A stretch of 64,000 nucleotides of DNA from Pseudophaeomoniella oleicola (GCA_003868215.1 QWDQ01000023.1:279859-343858); one strand, 5' to 3'; shown: positions 1 to 11,700, counted from the stretch's first letter. Notes: generated by a model not told the origin, from the letters alone. Program-made: numbers and translations.

Positions 1-221
1 TCCTATCCATGATAGTGAGCAGACATCGTGGCTAGCTATGCAAAGTACCATGTCGATCCTCTCTTCCGGGTCACAGTGACAAATGATGCCATGACATCTG
101 ATAACCCCCCAGCATCATTATAGCCGTCGCTAGGCTGTGCTACATGGAACTCCAGGCATATCATTGATTTCCGTCTGCTATGAAACGATGGATGATATCC
201 ATATCTCATGAAGGTAGCTGA

Positions 222-1046
222 ATGACTTGGCAGGACATCTCCCTCCGCCTTGCAACGTTACCAGCACCGAAGACAGCACCGTCGTTTCCAGCTTACAGAT
301 TTAATCTCTCAACGCAACCGACTGCACCGGATCTTGTTCTTCCCCAACTAATTTCAATCCGTACTCTCATCAACAACTCGCTCGACATCATTGACGTGAG
401 CCGCTGGACCGGCCAATCCAACGATGCAAACTTCATATCTGGGCAACTACGACTATTACAGGACAACCTCACCGAAGCACATCTAACGCTCAAAGGCGAT
501 GGCGAACACAGTGGCAAAAAGTGGTATGATGGAGGTAGTGTTGATGAAAATGTACGTATGGAAATCCCTATCACTCTCGATACCCTGTCCATTAGTAATC
601 ATGGACACTCACGCCCTCAGATCTTCAATCCACCGCTACCCCCCACTCTCTCCCTACACTTCTCCATCACCGACGCCGCCCTGACCCTCACAACCCGCAC
701 CCTCGAACCGCTTACCCCCCTATCTTCCTCCGGCACCTCAACCCCAACCCCAACTACAAGCACCATCGACACCCACACCTCGCTCTCCATATCCGGCTTC
801 TCCCTCCGCGAGCGCATCTTCAGCGGCCTCATGGGCGTCACCGGCCCCAAACTACCCGCACACGACGAGACGAACGAAACGTTCCACTACCGAGGCTTGG
901 GCGAGGTCAAAGTCAAGGAGAAGATCAGGGTCGAGAGTCTGGATCCGAATTTGATCTCTGTGATGGCGAAATTGAGCGCGTTGGAGCATGAGGTCGGCAG
1001 GTTGAGGGAGGGGTTGAGGGTTTTGATGGGGGAAGATGAGGAATGA
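222..1046 (+). CDS. RAV2: Rogdi/Rav2-family protein, RAVE complex subunit (5' end incomplete)
   Basis: The reading frame ends in a conserved block (about residues 225-268, containing VKEKIRVESLDPNLISVMAK followed by LSALEHEV and a heptad-like tail) that matches the C-terminus of the Rogdi leucine-zipper family. The region around WTGQSNDANFISGQLRLL is also typical. Rav2 is the RAVE subunit that helps reassemble V1 with Vo of the vacuolar H+-ATPase in the cytosol and at the vacuole membrane. Family members usually carry about 80-90 more N-terminal residues. The ATG at 222 lies just before a likely splice acceptor (CAG ending at 233, in phase 0), so the true N-terminus is probably on an upstream exon, near or beyond the window edge, that I could not place. 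A Ser/Thr/Pro-rich loop (residues about 165-190) interrupts the C-terminal half. Family call is good; the start is uncertain. Confidence 0.72.
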   Translation: MTWQDISLRLATLPAPKTAPSFPAYRFNLSTQPTAPDLVLPQLISIRTLINNSLDIIDVSRWTGQSNDANFISGQLRLLQDNLTEAHLTLKGDGEHSGKKWYDGGSVDENVRMEIPITLDTLSISNHGHSRPQIFNPPLPPTLSLHFSITDAALTLTTRTLEPLTPLSSSGTSTPTPTTSTIDTHTSLSISGFSLRERIFSGLMGVTGPKLPAHDETNETFHYRGLGEVKVKEKIRVESLDPNLISVMAKLSALEHEVGRLREGLRVLMGEDEE

Positions 1047-1705
1047 ATACTCATAATACTCATCTTTCCATGCTATACAACCCTCCAAAGATATCTCATA
1101 GTCATACTTGAATCCAGCAGCATGACTACTCTCGATAACATTGCCTTTCCATTAACGCGCCAATTCTCCATTCCCTCTTTCCCACCGTTGGCCCTGGCTA
1201 TTTTGCTGCTGCTACCGCTACCCGCCCCGCCATCTCGACCGTTGACCCTTCCCTGCTTCCCTCCATCTCCACATCCGTTTTCTCATTTCGTCCTTAAAAC
1301 TGTGACCACTCCAACCATCCAATCATGCCTATTGTGGGGATACTTTGGGAGGAGAGCCGGTTTCGCTTCATCCAAAAATCGAGAAATCGCAGTCGTGGAA
1401 ACTGGAAGGGTTTGAATATGCGAAGCGTTGGATGCTGTTTTTCTAGGTGGAGGAAAGAGGGAGCCTGCTTGTTCGGAGATTGGGGGTTGATATCTGCATT
1501 GGAGGCCGTCATTGCTGTGGTGCGGTCCGTTGCATGTGGCGGGTGGTAAGGCGAATGTCTCTCGGTGCCGGAGATGCTGCTGGACGAGTGTTACATGCTT
1601 GATCGATGGTTTAGTTGACCGTCATAGCTTGCGTTTGCCGCAGATTTCGTAGCTCGGAGCGGGTTCCTTTGAATGTGTTTCCCAAATAAGAATGACAACA
1701 CCTTT
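1047..1705. other. Intergenic region between convergent RAV2 and SPC19
   Basis: This 659 bp gap lies between two convergent 3' ends. It holds a 97-codon open frame starting with ATG at 1122, but its product is a low-complexity Leu/Pro-rich stretch with no recognisable motif and I do not support it as a gene. No RNA gene or repeat is seen. Confidence 0.6.
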
Positions 1706-2248
1706 TCATATACCTCCTGGTGGTAGTGCCATGCTCTTTCTTAACTCCCTTTCTCTTTGCTTCCCTTGCAATTCCAATCGATCCACGGCATACTGTAGTC
1801 TCTCCTTCCTCTGTCTCAGCTTCTTCAACTCCGCGATCCTGACCGCATTCTCCGGGTCTCCTGACACCTCTTTCTTGTTCAGGATCGGCCTGTTACCGCT
1901 GATCTGTCCAAAACTGCTTCCCCTGCTTCGTCTGCCACTACTGCTCAGTCTACCTTCCATCAATTCACTCCTCGCCCGAAGACTCTCCTCTCTCCTGCCG
2001 AGCTTTTCGATGTGTTGAGAAGCGATGCTGAGTAGTTGCATCATGCTAGGACCGATTTCTTCATGTAATGCTTGTTGCGCGGCGCGGAGCGTGGGTTCCG
2101 GGAGCAGTTCGAAATGCGTGGTGGATGTAAGAACTCGGCGCAGGCGGGGGAAGTCGGAGACGCCAGAGTCTAGTGTCGAGATAGACGATGAGAGCAGAGA
2201 GAGGGAGTTCTGGAGTGAGGATACTGAAGAAGCGAGTGACTGAGCCAT
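1706..2248 (-). CDS. SPC19: DASH complex subunit Spc19
   Basis: The 180-residue product begins with a Ser/Leu-rich helix and continues with SISTLDSGVSDFPRLRRVL and THFELLPEPTLRAAQQAL, the signature N-terminal half of fungal Spc19. Spc19 is part of the ten-subunit DASH/Dam1 ring that couples kinetochores to spindle microtubules. A second coiled-coil-prone segment (about residues 95-110) and a basic, Arg/Lys/Glu-rich C-terminal helix follow. I chose the ATG at 2248 because it places the conserved block close to the N-terminus, as in relatives I recall. The frame stays open upstream to a possible acceptor at 2312-2313 and can be joined in phase to a 21-nt exon at 2398-2418 starting with ATG, giving a 208-residue variant. 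It is divergent to ATP18. Confidence 0.85.
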   Translation of the reverse strand: MAQSLASSVSSLQNSLSLLSSSISTLDSGVSDFPRLRRVLTSTTHFELLPEPTLRAAQQALHEEIGPSMMQLLSIASQHIEKLGRREESLRARSELMEGRLSSSGRRSRGSSFGQISGNRPILNKKEVSGDPENAVRIAELKKLRQRKERLQYAVDRLELQGKQRERELRKSMALPPGGI

Positions 2249-2632
2249 TGCAAACTGGTGTTGTTGTTTGGGTTCGAAAGTACTCTCTGCTTGCACGCCG
2301 TTTATCCCAGCCTATTACCGAACTGCGTTAAGATAGGAGCCTAAAGCCTGGTTGTTGATGATGGTTTGGACGTGTGTATTTGCTCGAAAGATCCTACCTT
2401 GTATGCGCCTGTTGTCATTGTTTGCGCTCTGGTGTTGTGGTCGACGCGCTCTTTAAAGCAGCGTGGTTTCTTTATTTCAGCAATATGTCTGCTAGTTCAG
2501 GTTTAGCGTGATTCGTGAAGCTTCCTCACCTCAAAGCTCCGCTCCTAATCATACGAGAACCAAGAGAAGGTCATCATCATCAACACCTCCTCTCCTCTCA
2601 TATCAACCAGCCTTGTGAGAGAAACACACATC
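2249..2632. promoter_or_regulatory. Divergent promoter region SPC19 / ATP18
   Basis: About 380 bp separate the two divergent start codons, so both promoters and 5' UTRs must lie here. It also holds the candidate upstream SPC19 exon on the minus strand (2398-2418, followed by donor GTAGGA and, at 2312-2316, acceptor AATAG). No sharp core element is obvious. Confidence 0.4.
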
Positions 2633-3045
2633 ATGGGTATCATACCAAAGAAATTCCCTACGCCAGTTGGTATGAATACCTGGCCCCTCGATACGGTCGC
2701 AGTGCAGCTAACAATCTTGCAGCTGGCCCGATGGGACCTTTCTTCGCCGCAGGTACGACCTAGTCACCGTCTCCAGCATCAAATGCCAATACGCAGAGGA
2801 TTGCGGAATTTCTTATGAGGTTCCAGCTTGCTGACACGAATGACAGGCGCTCTCGTCTTCTGGGGAGTCAACTCGATCTCAAACCTTCTTTTGGACTGTA
2901 AGCTCCTCCCAATCTGAGCGAGAAATTTGGAACATCGCCATTGTTCAAGAGCGACAGCATACTGATTCGTATCCATACAGCCGACCAATGGAAGAACGAC
3001 CCAAGAAACCCCAGAGCTGTCGCGCCGAAAGCTGGAGGACATTAA
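2633..3045 (+). CDS. ATP18: ATP synthase subunit j (Atp18), four-exon small gene
   Basis: Exons 2633-2669, 2723-2752, 2847-2897 and 2981-3045 join in frame to a 60-residue protein. It starts MGIIPKKFPTPVAGPMGPFF, has a membrane segment (about residues 17-37, with ALVFWGVNSI) and ends with the motif DQWKNDPRNPR plus a short basic tail. The KFPTP start, single membrane span and NDPRNPR motif are diagnostic of the j/i subunit of the mitochondrial F1Fo ATP synthase, a small inner-membrane protein of the Fo sector near the dimer interface. All three introns have good ends (GTATGA, GTACGA and GTAAGC donors; TTGCAG, GACAG and TACAG acceptors), and the first has a GCTAAC branch site. No single open frame reveals this gene. 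It is divergent to SPC19. Confidence 0.9.
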
Positions 3046-3686
3046 ATTGGGATTGAGAAGCCGGATGGATGGGGGACTGTGACCGTTCGAAGTGTGCCTC
3101 GATAAAGGAGGATTCTACGGGATTACCGACCATGTACAGACTACGGAAATAGCGCACGTTTGAATGGACATATCTTGAAGGTGCTTGAAAATCTGCTGTC
3201 CCGCAGTCCTGCAGTCCTCGTGTGTAGGATCTTGTATCAACAACGACAGACAAGTCTCTGGGCATTAGTATCATCGTAGTGTCGCAATCGTGCTTTTTTT
3301 ATTCTCGATCGCTCGCCATTGCAAATGAGACTGTCACGCTTGCCGTTGTACTCGCTCCGGTGCGTTGAAATTGTGCGCCATTGGCTCCCAGATTCATCAA
3401 CTCTGTCAATGCGATGAACGCCATCATTAATCCATTGAAATATGTCCCCAATGATCGATTCCAGCGTCTCTTAAGGTCGATATGAGAAATTCGATGTATT
3501 AGCTAGCATGATTGTGATTGTATTGACGAGAAATTGTAAGAATTGTAGGCATATTAAGTCGTCCCCGGGATAATCCCGAAGCACCGATTTGCGAGTAATA
3601 CGTACGGTAGAAATCGGTATCGAAACTTTTGCTACACTATAGCTACGACAACGACCATCATCTCGATCTGATCAAAGCGTCGCAAA
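3046..3686. other. Intergenic region ATP18-MRP2
   Basis: This 641 bp stretch separates two genes transcribed in the same direction. It contains the ATP18 3' end and the MRP2 promoter. The only open frames are short and lack motifs. I see no RNA gene or repeat. Confidence 0.6.
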
Positions 3687-4236
3687 ATGTCGCAGTTCCG
3701 GGCCAAGAAGCTCGATATCGCTGGCTTCATCAATATCAAGGTGATTCGAGACCACACCAAGAGGAAAGTCTTTGAGCAACATGAACCAGAAAGGTACGAT
3801 ACATCCACAGCGTTTGCGCTTCACGAGCACATCCCATTTGACACTTCAGCGTGATGACGGCCCTTGATGTGTCTCTGTCCGCAAAGTCCACATGATAGAT
3901 TGGCTGGTTCTAATGGCAATGACAGACAAGCTCTCCGCTACATAATCCGTAACACCACTCTTCCTCAGCGAATGCGCGCCCAAGCGCAGCTACAGCTCGC
4001 ACAGATGCACGTCTACACGAGGCCGACACAGATCAAGAACAGATGTATAGCAGGTGGTATCGCTAGGGGTGTGTTCAGGGATTTTCGAATGGGAAGGGTG
4101 AGTTACGTCTTGGTCTAGCAAGCGGTGCAGACTGTCCTTCATCTGGACCCAGTGCTAACTTTTGACCCTCCAGTTCCAATTCAGGATGCATGCCCTCAAT
4201 GGAGAGCTGCCAGGAGTGAAGAAAGCGAGTTGGTAA
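3687..4236 (+). CDS. MRP2: Mitochondrial small-subunit ribosomal protein uS14m (Mrp2)
   Basis: Three exons (3687-3793, 3926-4097, 4174-4236) encode 113 residues. The product reads MSQFRAKKLDIAGFINIKVI then a basic helix (RDHTKRKVFEQ), a central RNA-binding part with RNTTLPQRMRAQAQLQL, the uS14 signature TQIKNRCIAGGIARGVFRDF, and ends ELPGVKKASW. The order and the C-terminal GVKKASW correspond to yeast Mrp2, a mitochondrial small ribosomal subunit protein of the S14 family. The zinc-binding cysteines of zinc-type S14 proteins are absent, as expected for the C-minus form. Donors are GTACGA and GTGAGT, with phases matching exactly. Length agrees with the family (about 110-115 residues). Confidence 0.92.
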
Positions 4237-4857
4237 TTGATGTAACAACAGTGGCAGTGCTCATTCGAATCACACATACAAGCATAATCGGCGTTTGGGA
4301 AGGTGGAATTGGTTGCGCCAAATCAACTGAGAGATATACAGGAATATGAAACACAATTTCATCTATGTACCGTAATCTTCAATCTTGAGTCCCGAAAGGA
4401 CCTGCAGTAAATTGCACACTATGCGTTTGACCTTACTGGTATACAGGTTGAAAGCAAGATCTAGGCCAGTACTAATATGACATGACCACTGACCGGTCAA
4501 GTAGTAGGTATGACATGGTCGAATCTGTTTGCGTTGACAATCTGTCTGCCCTGTTTGCTGATTGTTGCACTGGCTACCAGTTTGGGCAGGATTATTTGTG
4601 CAGCAATCCATTCACAGCGTCCTGCCTGGTATGCATCCGTGTTTGTGCTACATTGAATATGTCCAACCTCCCCTTCAAAACTTCTACTCTTTTGAAATGA
4701 ACACACTGCTTCCCTTCAACCATATCTTCTTCTGAAAGGAACTCATGATCTGTCGTCTGACTCCGTCAAGTTTAACCTGCCCACAGATCTCTCTGTACGC
4801 ACAGCTTCACCATCAATCACGACAACCACCTAATGAGCCTAGTGTTCTATCATCACC
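4237..4857. other. Intergenic region MRP2-Arb2 gene
   Basis: This 621 bp region has no supported gene. Opposing 60-80 codon frames overlap here but have no recognisable domain, and the pattern fits untranslated or promoter DNA. Confidence 0.6.
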
Positions 4858-6162
4858 ATGTTCAGGAGACTTGAGTCAAGTCTTCCAGAAGATCCTGTCT
4901 TTCCCACTAGTTTGGAAGAGCTAGGGTATGTATCATGACATGGCATTCACAATGATGTGCTGACTTCTGTAAGGTACTTTATCAATGATCGCGATCAGAT
5001 TCGCTACAAGAAGAAACCGGAGCTAGAGTTCATTTATAGGATCAATAAGAATAATTGGATCAACGAGAAGCAGAGAGAAGCCATGAACCGTAAGACTGGC
5101 TGTTTCAAAGAACGGGCGACTGTGCTAACAATGTGCAAGAGTGCATACGTGACATTCTTAAGAGTCGATTTGAGAAGCTCGGCTTGATCACGGTACGGCT
5201 GCCACTCTCAGCTCCTCCTTCAGAGCCACACGTGCCCATCCTAGTGTCTCCAAATACAGTCAACAAGTCTCGCATCATCTGTTACTTCGGTGAATCTGGT
5301 CAAGATCTTGGCGTCCTTGCGTATCGCACCGTTGGTAGGCACAGCATTCACAAAGGATCTGTAGAGGACTTCGTGAACGGAATCTTGACGGGGACGGCGA
5401 ACAGTGTCGACGCAGAAGAAACACCTGGCATTCTCATAGCGAATCCGGGACAGCTGCTTTGGTATCGGGGTGGCCAGAAAGCTCTCACTTTGCATAGCTG
5501 GTCGGCGTTGCCGAGGAAGACGGCTGTACACGACTCCATGAGGATCGACCCGGTAAAGAACCACGCTCAAGAGAATGAGAATGTGGACAGCCATGTGGCC
5601 TATATTTTTGAAAAGGTTTTAGCGTCCATGGCAAGTCCGTCCACCCAACTCGATATCATTGCTATGGAGTGGACTAGTGTAGCGGTTGTGAGATACCTGA
5701 ACCATAATTGTGAGGCGCCCTTAGATACATATCAGACTGTGTTCTAACTCTTGTTTAGGGTCCAAGATATCGTCGAAGGTCTCGACTATTGTTTTCGGCG
5801 CACCGCAGTTCACTTTGCAAGACACCTTGGATCCTGCGGGAGAGCCTAGAGATTTCGCGGATTTCCTGTCCAGACGCGCGAGAGCTTACCTACTTTCGAA
5901 TGAAGATATCGACACCCCAGTTCCAGGACGAGATTCATTCGGCTGTAACTGCTATTCATCTGGAGAGAACGTTTACTCCGAATGTGTGATGGAACAAAGT
6001 TGGCACAGCATGCTAAGTTGGATTGGGATGGCGCATTCAGTCAACGGGTTCTCCGAGATCGCGATGGACATTCCCACGAACAACAACGACAGGGGTGAAC
6101 TAAGGATTGCGAGAGGTGACCGCTGGCCTGTGGGAGGAGAAGACGAAGACAATGCCACTTAG
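4858..6162 (+). CDS. Arb2/FAM172-type domain protein
   Basis: Four exons (4858-4925, 4974-5089, 5140-5709, 5759-6162) give 385 residues. The N-terminus (MFRRLESSLPEDPVFPTSLE then ELGYFINDRDQIR) is the entry motif of the Arb2/FAM172 family. Downstream, ICYFGESGQDLGVLAYR and IVFGAPQFTL fit its alpha/beta-hydrolase-like fold. In fission yeast Arb2 belongs to the Argonaute siRNA chaperone complex, and FAM172A acts in nuclear Argonaute-linked events; most filamentous-fungal members are uncharacterised, so a role in RNA silencing here is inference. The third intron was placed at donor GTGAGG (5710) and acceptor TTTAG (5758), because this restores the frame of the C-terminal half; a nearby donor at 5688 would break it. 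The C-terminus (about residues 360-385) is acidic and poorly conserved. Confidence 0.75.
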
Positions 6163-7046
6163 ACCTTGGCGCTGCGCCTGACACACGATACACCCCTGCA
6201 ACTTGCTGTGGACATCCCATCATCCTTTACTCTGCAGCGATGATGCGTGACATTCTGTTGGGAACTTCGAAATGATAGAGATCGAGAATGACGTTGCCAA
6301 GTCTGTCTACATGGATCATCTATCGTTGCTGCTCTTCATGTGCAAACATTTCCTCCTTTCCGTCGAACGATTCCACTGTGGCTGCCGGGATAGATCATGA
6401 GATGTTAGGTTGGCTAAAGGGGTATTCTGATAGCATTGGCACAAAAAGATAGCTCTTGACTAGCGGTGTATCTCATGTACCATCGGAGTCCATTTTTCCA
6501 TTTAAGGGGTTGCTCGAGATTGTGGAAGATAGTAGACAGTCATGTGCTTCGCATCTTTGAGGTTCTTGGACTTTCGAGATTGAAACCCCACAGCAACAAG
6601 CGGGTCAGATTTATTTCGATTTCGACTAGAAAAGCTCGATCTGTTCAATCGGATGGTTCCATTTATTTCTGTGTAGGCGGACCTCATCATACTCACATGA
6701 TAAGCCAGGCACGAGGTACTGCAAACGAGTTTGTGCTAAGGAGACCAAATGGTGGGGGTTCTCTGCTGCTACTCATAGTAATTGGCTGCCGTTGTTGTTC
6801 CGATAGTGGATAACTCTGGACGACAACTCGATTCATTCTGCTAGAAATTTCCTCGGACGGACCGCATCCATCCGACATAAATTGGGCCAGCGCCCTTCCA
6901 TATCTCGGTAGGTATCAAGTAGGGAGTCGTACTCCAGATCTCTTATAGCTATTCAAGGTGCCCTTCAGGCCATTTCAGTGAGAGCTTTAACAAGTCTATA
7001 CAATCTTTCCCATCCAGACCATCCTTCATTGCAATCGTGTCTAGTG
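6163..7046. other. Intergenic region Arb2 gene-sugar transporter
   Basis: This 884 bp region contains the 3' end of the Arb2-domain gene and the transporter promoter. A 115-codon frame at 6466-6813 has no recognisable features. No RNA gene or repeat is seen. Confidence 0.6.
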
Positions 7047-8783
7047 ATGGGTCACCTGCCTTCTCCGGATCTTCAGAAAGACGACGACACCACGTTGTCC
7101 ACTGGCAGCAGTGGACATGGATTCACTCATCATGCCGAAGCTGTTTTCGGTCATCGAGAAACATACGGGCCACCCGGTTTTCGTGGATTATTCTCCAACT
7201 CGTACGTTGTCACCTGTGCAGCATTCTCTACTTTGGGCGGACTACTCTTCGGATACGATCAAGGCGTCGTCTCAGTTATTCTCGTTATGCCACAATTCCT
7301 GGAGCACTTCCCACGGGTTGCGGACACGGCACCAGGAGCCGGTTTCTGGAAGGGTCTTCTAACAGCTATGATTGAACTCGGGGCTCTCCTAGGTGCTCTT
7401 AACCAGGGATGGATCGCGGACAAGATCTCTCGGAAGTACTCAATTATTGTTGCTTCTGTCATATTCATCATCGGTTCGGCTCTTCAAACGAGCGCTGTTG
7501 ACTACGCAATGCTGATTGTGGCCCGGCTCGTCGGTGGTGTTGGTATTGGAATGCTGAGCATGGTCGCCCCCTTGTACATTTCGGAGATCAGTCCCCCAGA
7601 AATTCGCGGGACCTTGCTCGTCTTGGAAGAGACTGCAATCGTTGTGGGTATCGTAGTAGCATTTTGGATCACATATGGTACTCAGTACATGAGCGGCTCG
7701 TGGTCATGGAGACTTCCATTTTTGTTACAAATGATTCCCGCTTTCATTCTCGGTGCCGGTATCATTTTCCTTCCCTTCAGTCCCCGCTGGCTGATGAGCA
7801 AAGGCAGGAAAGAAGATGCACTAGCAAGTCTGAGCAAACTGCGACGACTTTCAGCAGATGACCCAAGAGTCCAACTCGAGTATTCTGAAATACAAGCTGA
7901 GGTTGCCTTCCACAAAGAGATAAGTGTTTCGAGACATCCTACCTTGCAGGGCAATGGGAAGCTTGATGCAATCAGGTTGGAGTTCGCCTCGTGGCTTGAC
8001 TGCTTTAGACCAGGTTGCTGGCGTCGTACCCATGTCGGCGTTGGTCTCATGTTTTTCCAACAGGCAAGTATTCTATCAGGTGCTCCGTTCGTGTCACTGG
8101 ATTGCTAATCTAGCAGGTAGTTCGTTGGCATCAATGCCCTGGTTTACTATTCACCGACCTTGTTTCAAACTATGGGCCTTGGTCACGAATTGCAACTCAT
8201 CATGTCTGGGGTGCTCAACGTAACACAGTTGATGGGAGTTGTCACCACCATCTGGACTATGGATCGTTATGGCCGCAGGCGCTTGTTGATTAACGGTGCT
8301 ATATTGATGACTATATCTCATGTCATAATCGCAGTCCTAGTCGGACTATACGACAAGAACTGGCCTGCACACTGTGCCCAAGGATGGACCAGCGTCGCTT
8401 TTCTTCTATTCTACATGATTTCATTTGGATCGTCATGGGGACCAGTTCCATGGGCAATGCCAGCTGAGATCTTCCCGTCATCTCTTCGAGCAAAGGGTGT
8501 AGCTCTGTCGACATGCTCGAACTGGCTAAACAATTTCATCATCGGTCTTATTACCCCACCATTGGTACAAAATACCCATTTCGGAGCATACGTCTTCTTT
8601 GCTGTCTTTTGCCTGGGAGCTCTTGTATGGACATACTTCTTTGTTCCGGAGACCGCCGGACGTACTCTTGAACAGATGGACCACGTGTTCCAAGATGCTG
8701 CGAGCGAAGAAGATCATGCACGACGCAAGGCTATCGAGGCTGATATCGCCGCTTCACGAGATGGTATGCCCCTCACTGCGTAA
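7047..8783 (+). CDS. MFS sugar transporter (hexose transporter-like)
   Basis: Two exons (7047-8063 and 8121-8783) encode 559 residues, a normal length for fungal Sugar_tr proteins with 12 membrane spans. Family motifs appear in order: FGYDQGVVSV (about residue 67), GWIADKISRKYSI after span 2, a GVGIGMLSMVAPLYISEISP block, PFSPRWLMSKGRK before the central cytosolic loop, FFQQFVGINALVYYSP in span 7, DRYGRRRL, VPWAMPAEIFPSSLRAKGVA and PETAGRTLEQMD at the C-terminal cytosolic side. It should import a monosaccharide across the plasma membrane; the exact sugar cannot be read. The PESPRWL signature is PFSPRWL here. The intron (8064-8120) starts with GC rather than GT, and its use keeps FFQQ joined to FVGIN. 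I chose the ATG at 7047 because the in-frame codons upstream contain no earlier ATG. Confidence 0.93.
8064..8120 (+). other. GC-AG intron in the sugar transporter gene
   Basis: The 57-nt intron begins GCAAGT after exon-ending CAG and ends GGTAG, with a GCTAAT branch-like site about 15 nt before the end. Removing it joins FFQQ to FVGINALVYY, the highly conserved span-7 motif, in phase 0. No GT donor nearby preserves this motif. Confidence 0.85.
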
Positions 8784-11700
8784 GTCATGATGATCAACGG
8801 AAGGGCTAGGTGCCAGCTTACGATCATTTCCTGCACGCCTCAACGTTACATGCAAGCTGCTGCAACTCAGACTCGTTATCGAATATCCTACAAACACCTA
8901 TATTACTTCTGGTCCTCGGAATCTTTGAAGTCACTTACTGACAGCCAAATACGCAATCGACTGTATCTGTTCTTCTCGCTTCTACACATTGCGAACATGA
9001 AATGGCTACCCACTCAGGCCACCCGCAGCATTGCTGAGACGTTCGGATACTAGTGCTGAGGTCAGAAGCATCTCTCTCCCCAACAACCTACCAGCATATT
9101 TCCATCAACTCTTTCTTTCTGACCTTTCCCCCGGCACACCAACCCACCGCACAATAGTCCGCCGCCGTCCCGTCCCCCGCTGTTGCTGACCTCATACTAC
9201 CATAAACAAATATTTTTGCCCCAAGCGCCCAACATCGGATCCTCCGTTGTGTCCCGGTATTCATTACTACGGTCGCCGCCGTCCGTCCTACTTAATCATC
9301 CGGGACCGAAAAAGGCGAGAGCGATCTCATCTACCGAGAGAGAAGCCGCAGGGAAGACGAGAATTGTGAAACCGAAAATGGAAAAACCACGCCACGCCGC
9401 CACCCTACGGTGACTTCCCGTACCAGGGGACGAACGATGCTGACTGCCACAGCCAATAGATTATTTGTCACTACTTCTTCATACAATATACTCTCTTCTA
9501 AAAGCGAAAGGCATCACGCATCACGTCCATCATATACCTCGAAGCCTTGTTATATTTGTGCACATACATACCCCGCCCCTGCAGAAACCGCCTTCACGAT
9601 TAGTCTACTGACGAAGGATTTTTTACACATTTTCTTTTTGACGTTTGGTTGTTTGGTGGTTCGGGGGTTTTTATAATCGAATGAATGTGTAGGGAGAGGA
9701 AAGAGGGGAGGATAGAGCGCTAGGTAGAGCGAGTTATTGATCGGTGTATTTGCACGGCAGACTGGTAGAAGTATACATTATTTTTAATAATGAGAAAACT
9801 ATTTGGAAAAGGAATTTTCACACTTGTTTGGTACGCTTCTGCCCTCCATGGTACCGCAAGGGACGCACGAGAATGTTATACTCCATCACACCCAACCAAT
9901 CCTAGAACCCGTTGTGGCAGTGTTGTGATGCCATCGGAGCAGCTGTAGCTCAAGGTACGAGGCTTCGTGAGTAGCACAGCTCCAGCCAGGTCTAGAGAGT
10001 TACTGCAAGTTGGGCACATGGCTTGATGGGGGTATGAGTCGTTATAGTAGCAACTCAACGAGGAGGCCTCGTCTCTCTCAACAGTATCACCCCATTCTCG
10101 ACTTGGGCCGTCACAAGGTGTTCCCTTGGCCATGTAACCTGCTTAATACAACAAGCCCAACAAATAATAAGCAGGTCGCGAGAAAGCCAATCGTTCTCAC
10201 AGTGAAGATCTGAACCTTTCGTGATCGCTCTATTAGCAACTTTTCACGATGTATAAAGGTACTTGCAGTAGTTCCTCTAATGCCGAGAACATATTGGACT
10301 TTCACCGGCAACAAGGTGGTGGTCCGACAGGGATTATGCACGTTCAAATGGTTTGAACTTGTAAGACAGATGTTGGTTGTTGGTTACTTCGTTGTATACG
10401 TCGTTGTGTTATTGAAATCAGCCTTACAGTCTTGGCACAGCCCCGTAGCTACGTCCGTCAAGGAATTATTTTATTCCGTCGTCCCTAAACACATTGGATC
10501 TCATCCCGCTGTTCCCTTCGGTGACCGCTAGTTCAACAGGTTTGAATATGAAGGTAACGTTATATATTACTGACAGCATGTGTATACTATGATAATACAA
10601 GTAACGGTCTCGGCTATTGCTGAGGTTTTGCTGGAAACAGCATGGTCATCACAATGATCGGTCATCAATAGGCATCCGCATTCGTATCAATTCCCTCTTC
10701 CAGCTAGAACACTACAACAACATTGGGTTTGCAACTACTACGTAGTAATATGGCCCCCAATACGCCATCGTGGGGCGTTGCAAAGTGATACGAGTCCCGA
10801 TTGCCTGCGTGACTCATGGATTCGCGGGGGCTAGAAAGATTAGTTTCGATGGACCAACAGCATGAAACGCAACGTCCACGTCTACCCACGTCTTGCTGTG
10901 AACCAGAAACGAGAAGTCAATGAGCACACCTTCATGGTCTGGCAGTCGGCATTATCCAACGTTGCTTGCGGCGTTCGCTATCATTGTCGCATCATGTCGC
11001 GGTATCTGGGTCAAAGCTCGTGAGGTATGCGCAACTATGCCTACGTTGACATAGTGGCTAGGTCAGCAGTTCGCTGTCATCTCAAATCATACACCATGTT
11101 GATTTGGAAGTTTCAACCAATCTTCCCGTTTGGACCCCAAAGTGCATAGCCTCCACCTCGACCAAACATGCGTACACTCGCACTAACCACCTTTTTGCTT
11201 TAGCGATTGCCGTCATCTGACAGCCAAGGCGGTAAAGTTGATGCCTATCAGACTGCGTTACAGATTGTGCGTACAAACAATACTGCCTGTCGCCCTTACG
11301 CACCGAAAGCTCTGATTATCGTGAGAACTCATATGGGCTTACCTCATTGCGTCCAAGGTGGGTAAAGATTACGAGTAATGACTGGACAAAAGAGGCCTTC
11401 AGCACTAGACTACGACGCTTACTACCTATAAGCATGGCCGTACTGTCGAATTCCAGAACTGTGCTCTCGGTATGGTATTTACGAATCTCCAAAGGACATG
11501 GCGCATGATGTCCTACCATAACATACAAATTCACGACCAGTCTTCGACCACTTGTTTCGGGAGTGGCGCGCCTTCTTACTCATAAAGACACCGTCCGGTT
11601 CTTTTTATATCGTTGTCCGTCAGATTTAGTTCCTATCATTTTCACTCCTCCATGTCATTTCCATGATGTCGACGTTGCTTGTATCAAATGTACCTTACCC

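Noticed and set aside
1122-1415. 97-codon open frame with ATG downstream of RAV2
   Set aside because: Composition is a Leu/Pro run with no motif, it lies in a convergent 3' gap, and no splice partner was found.
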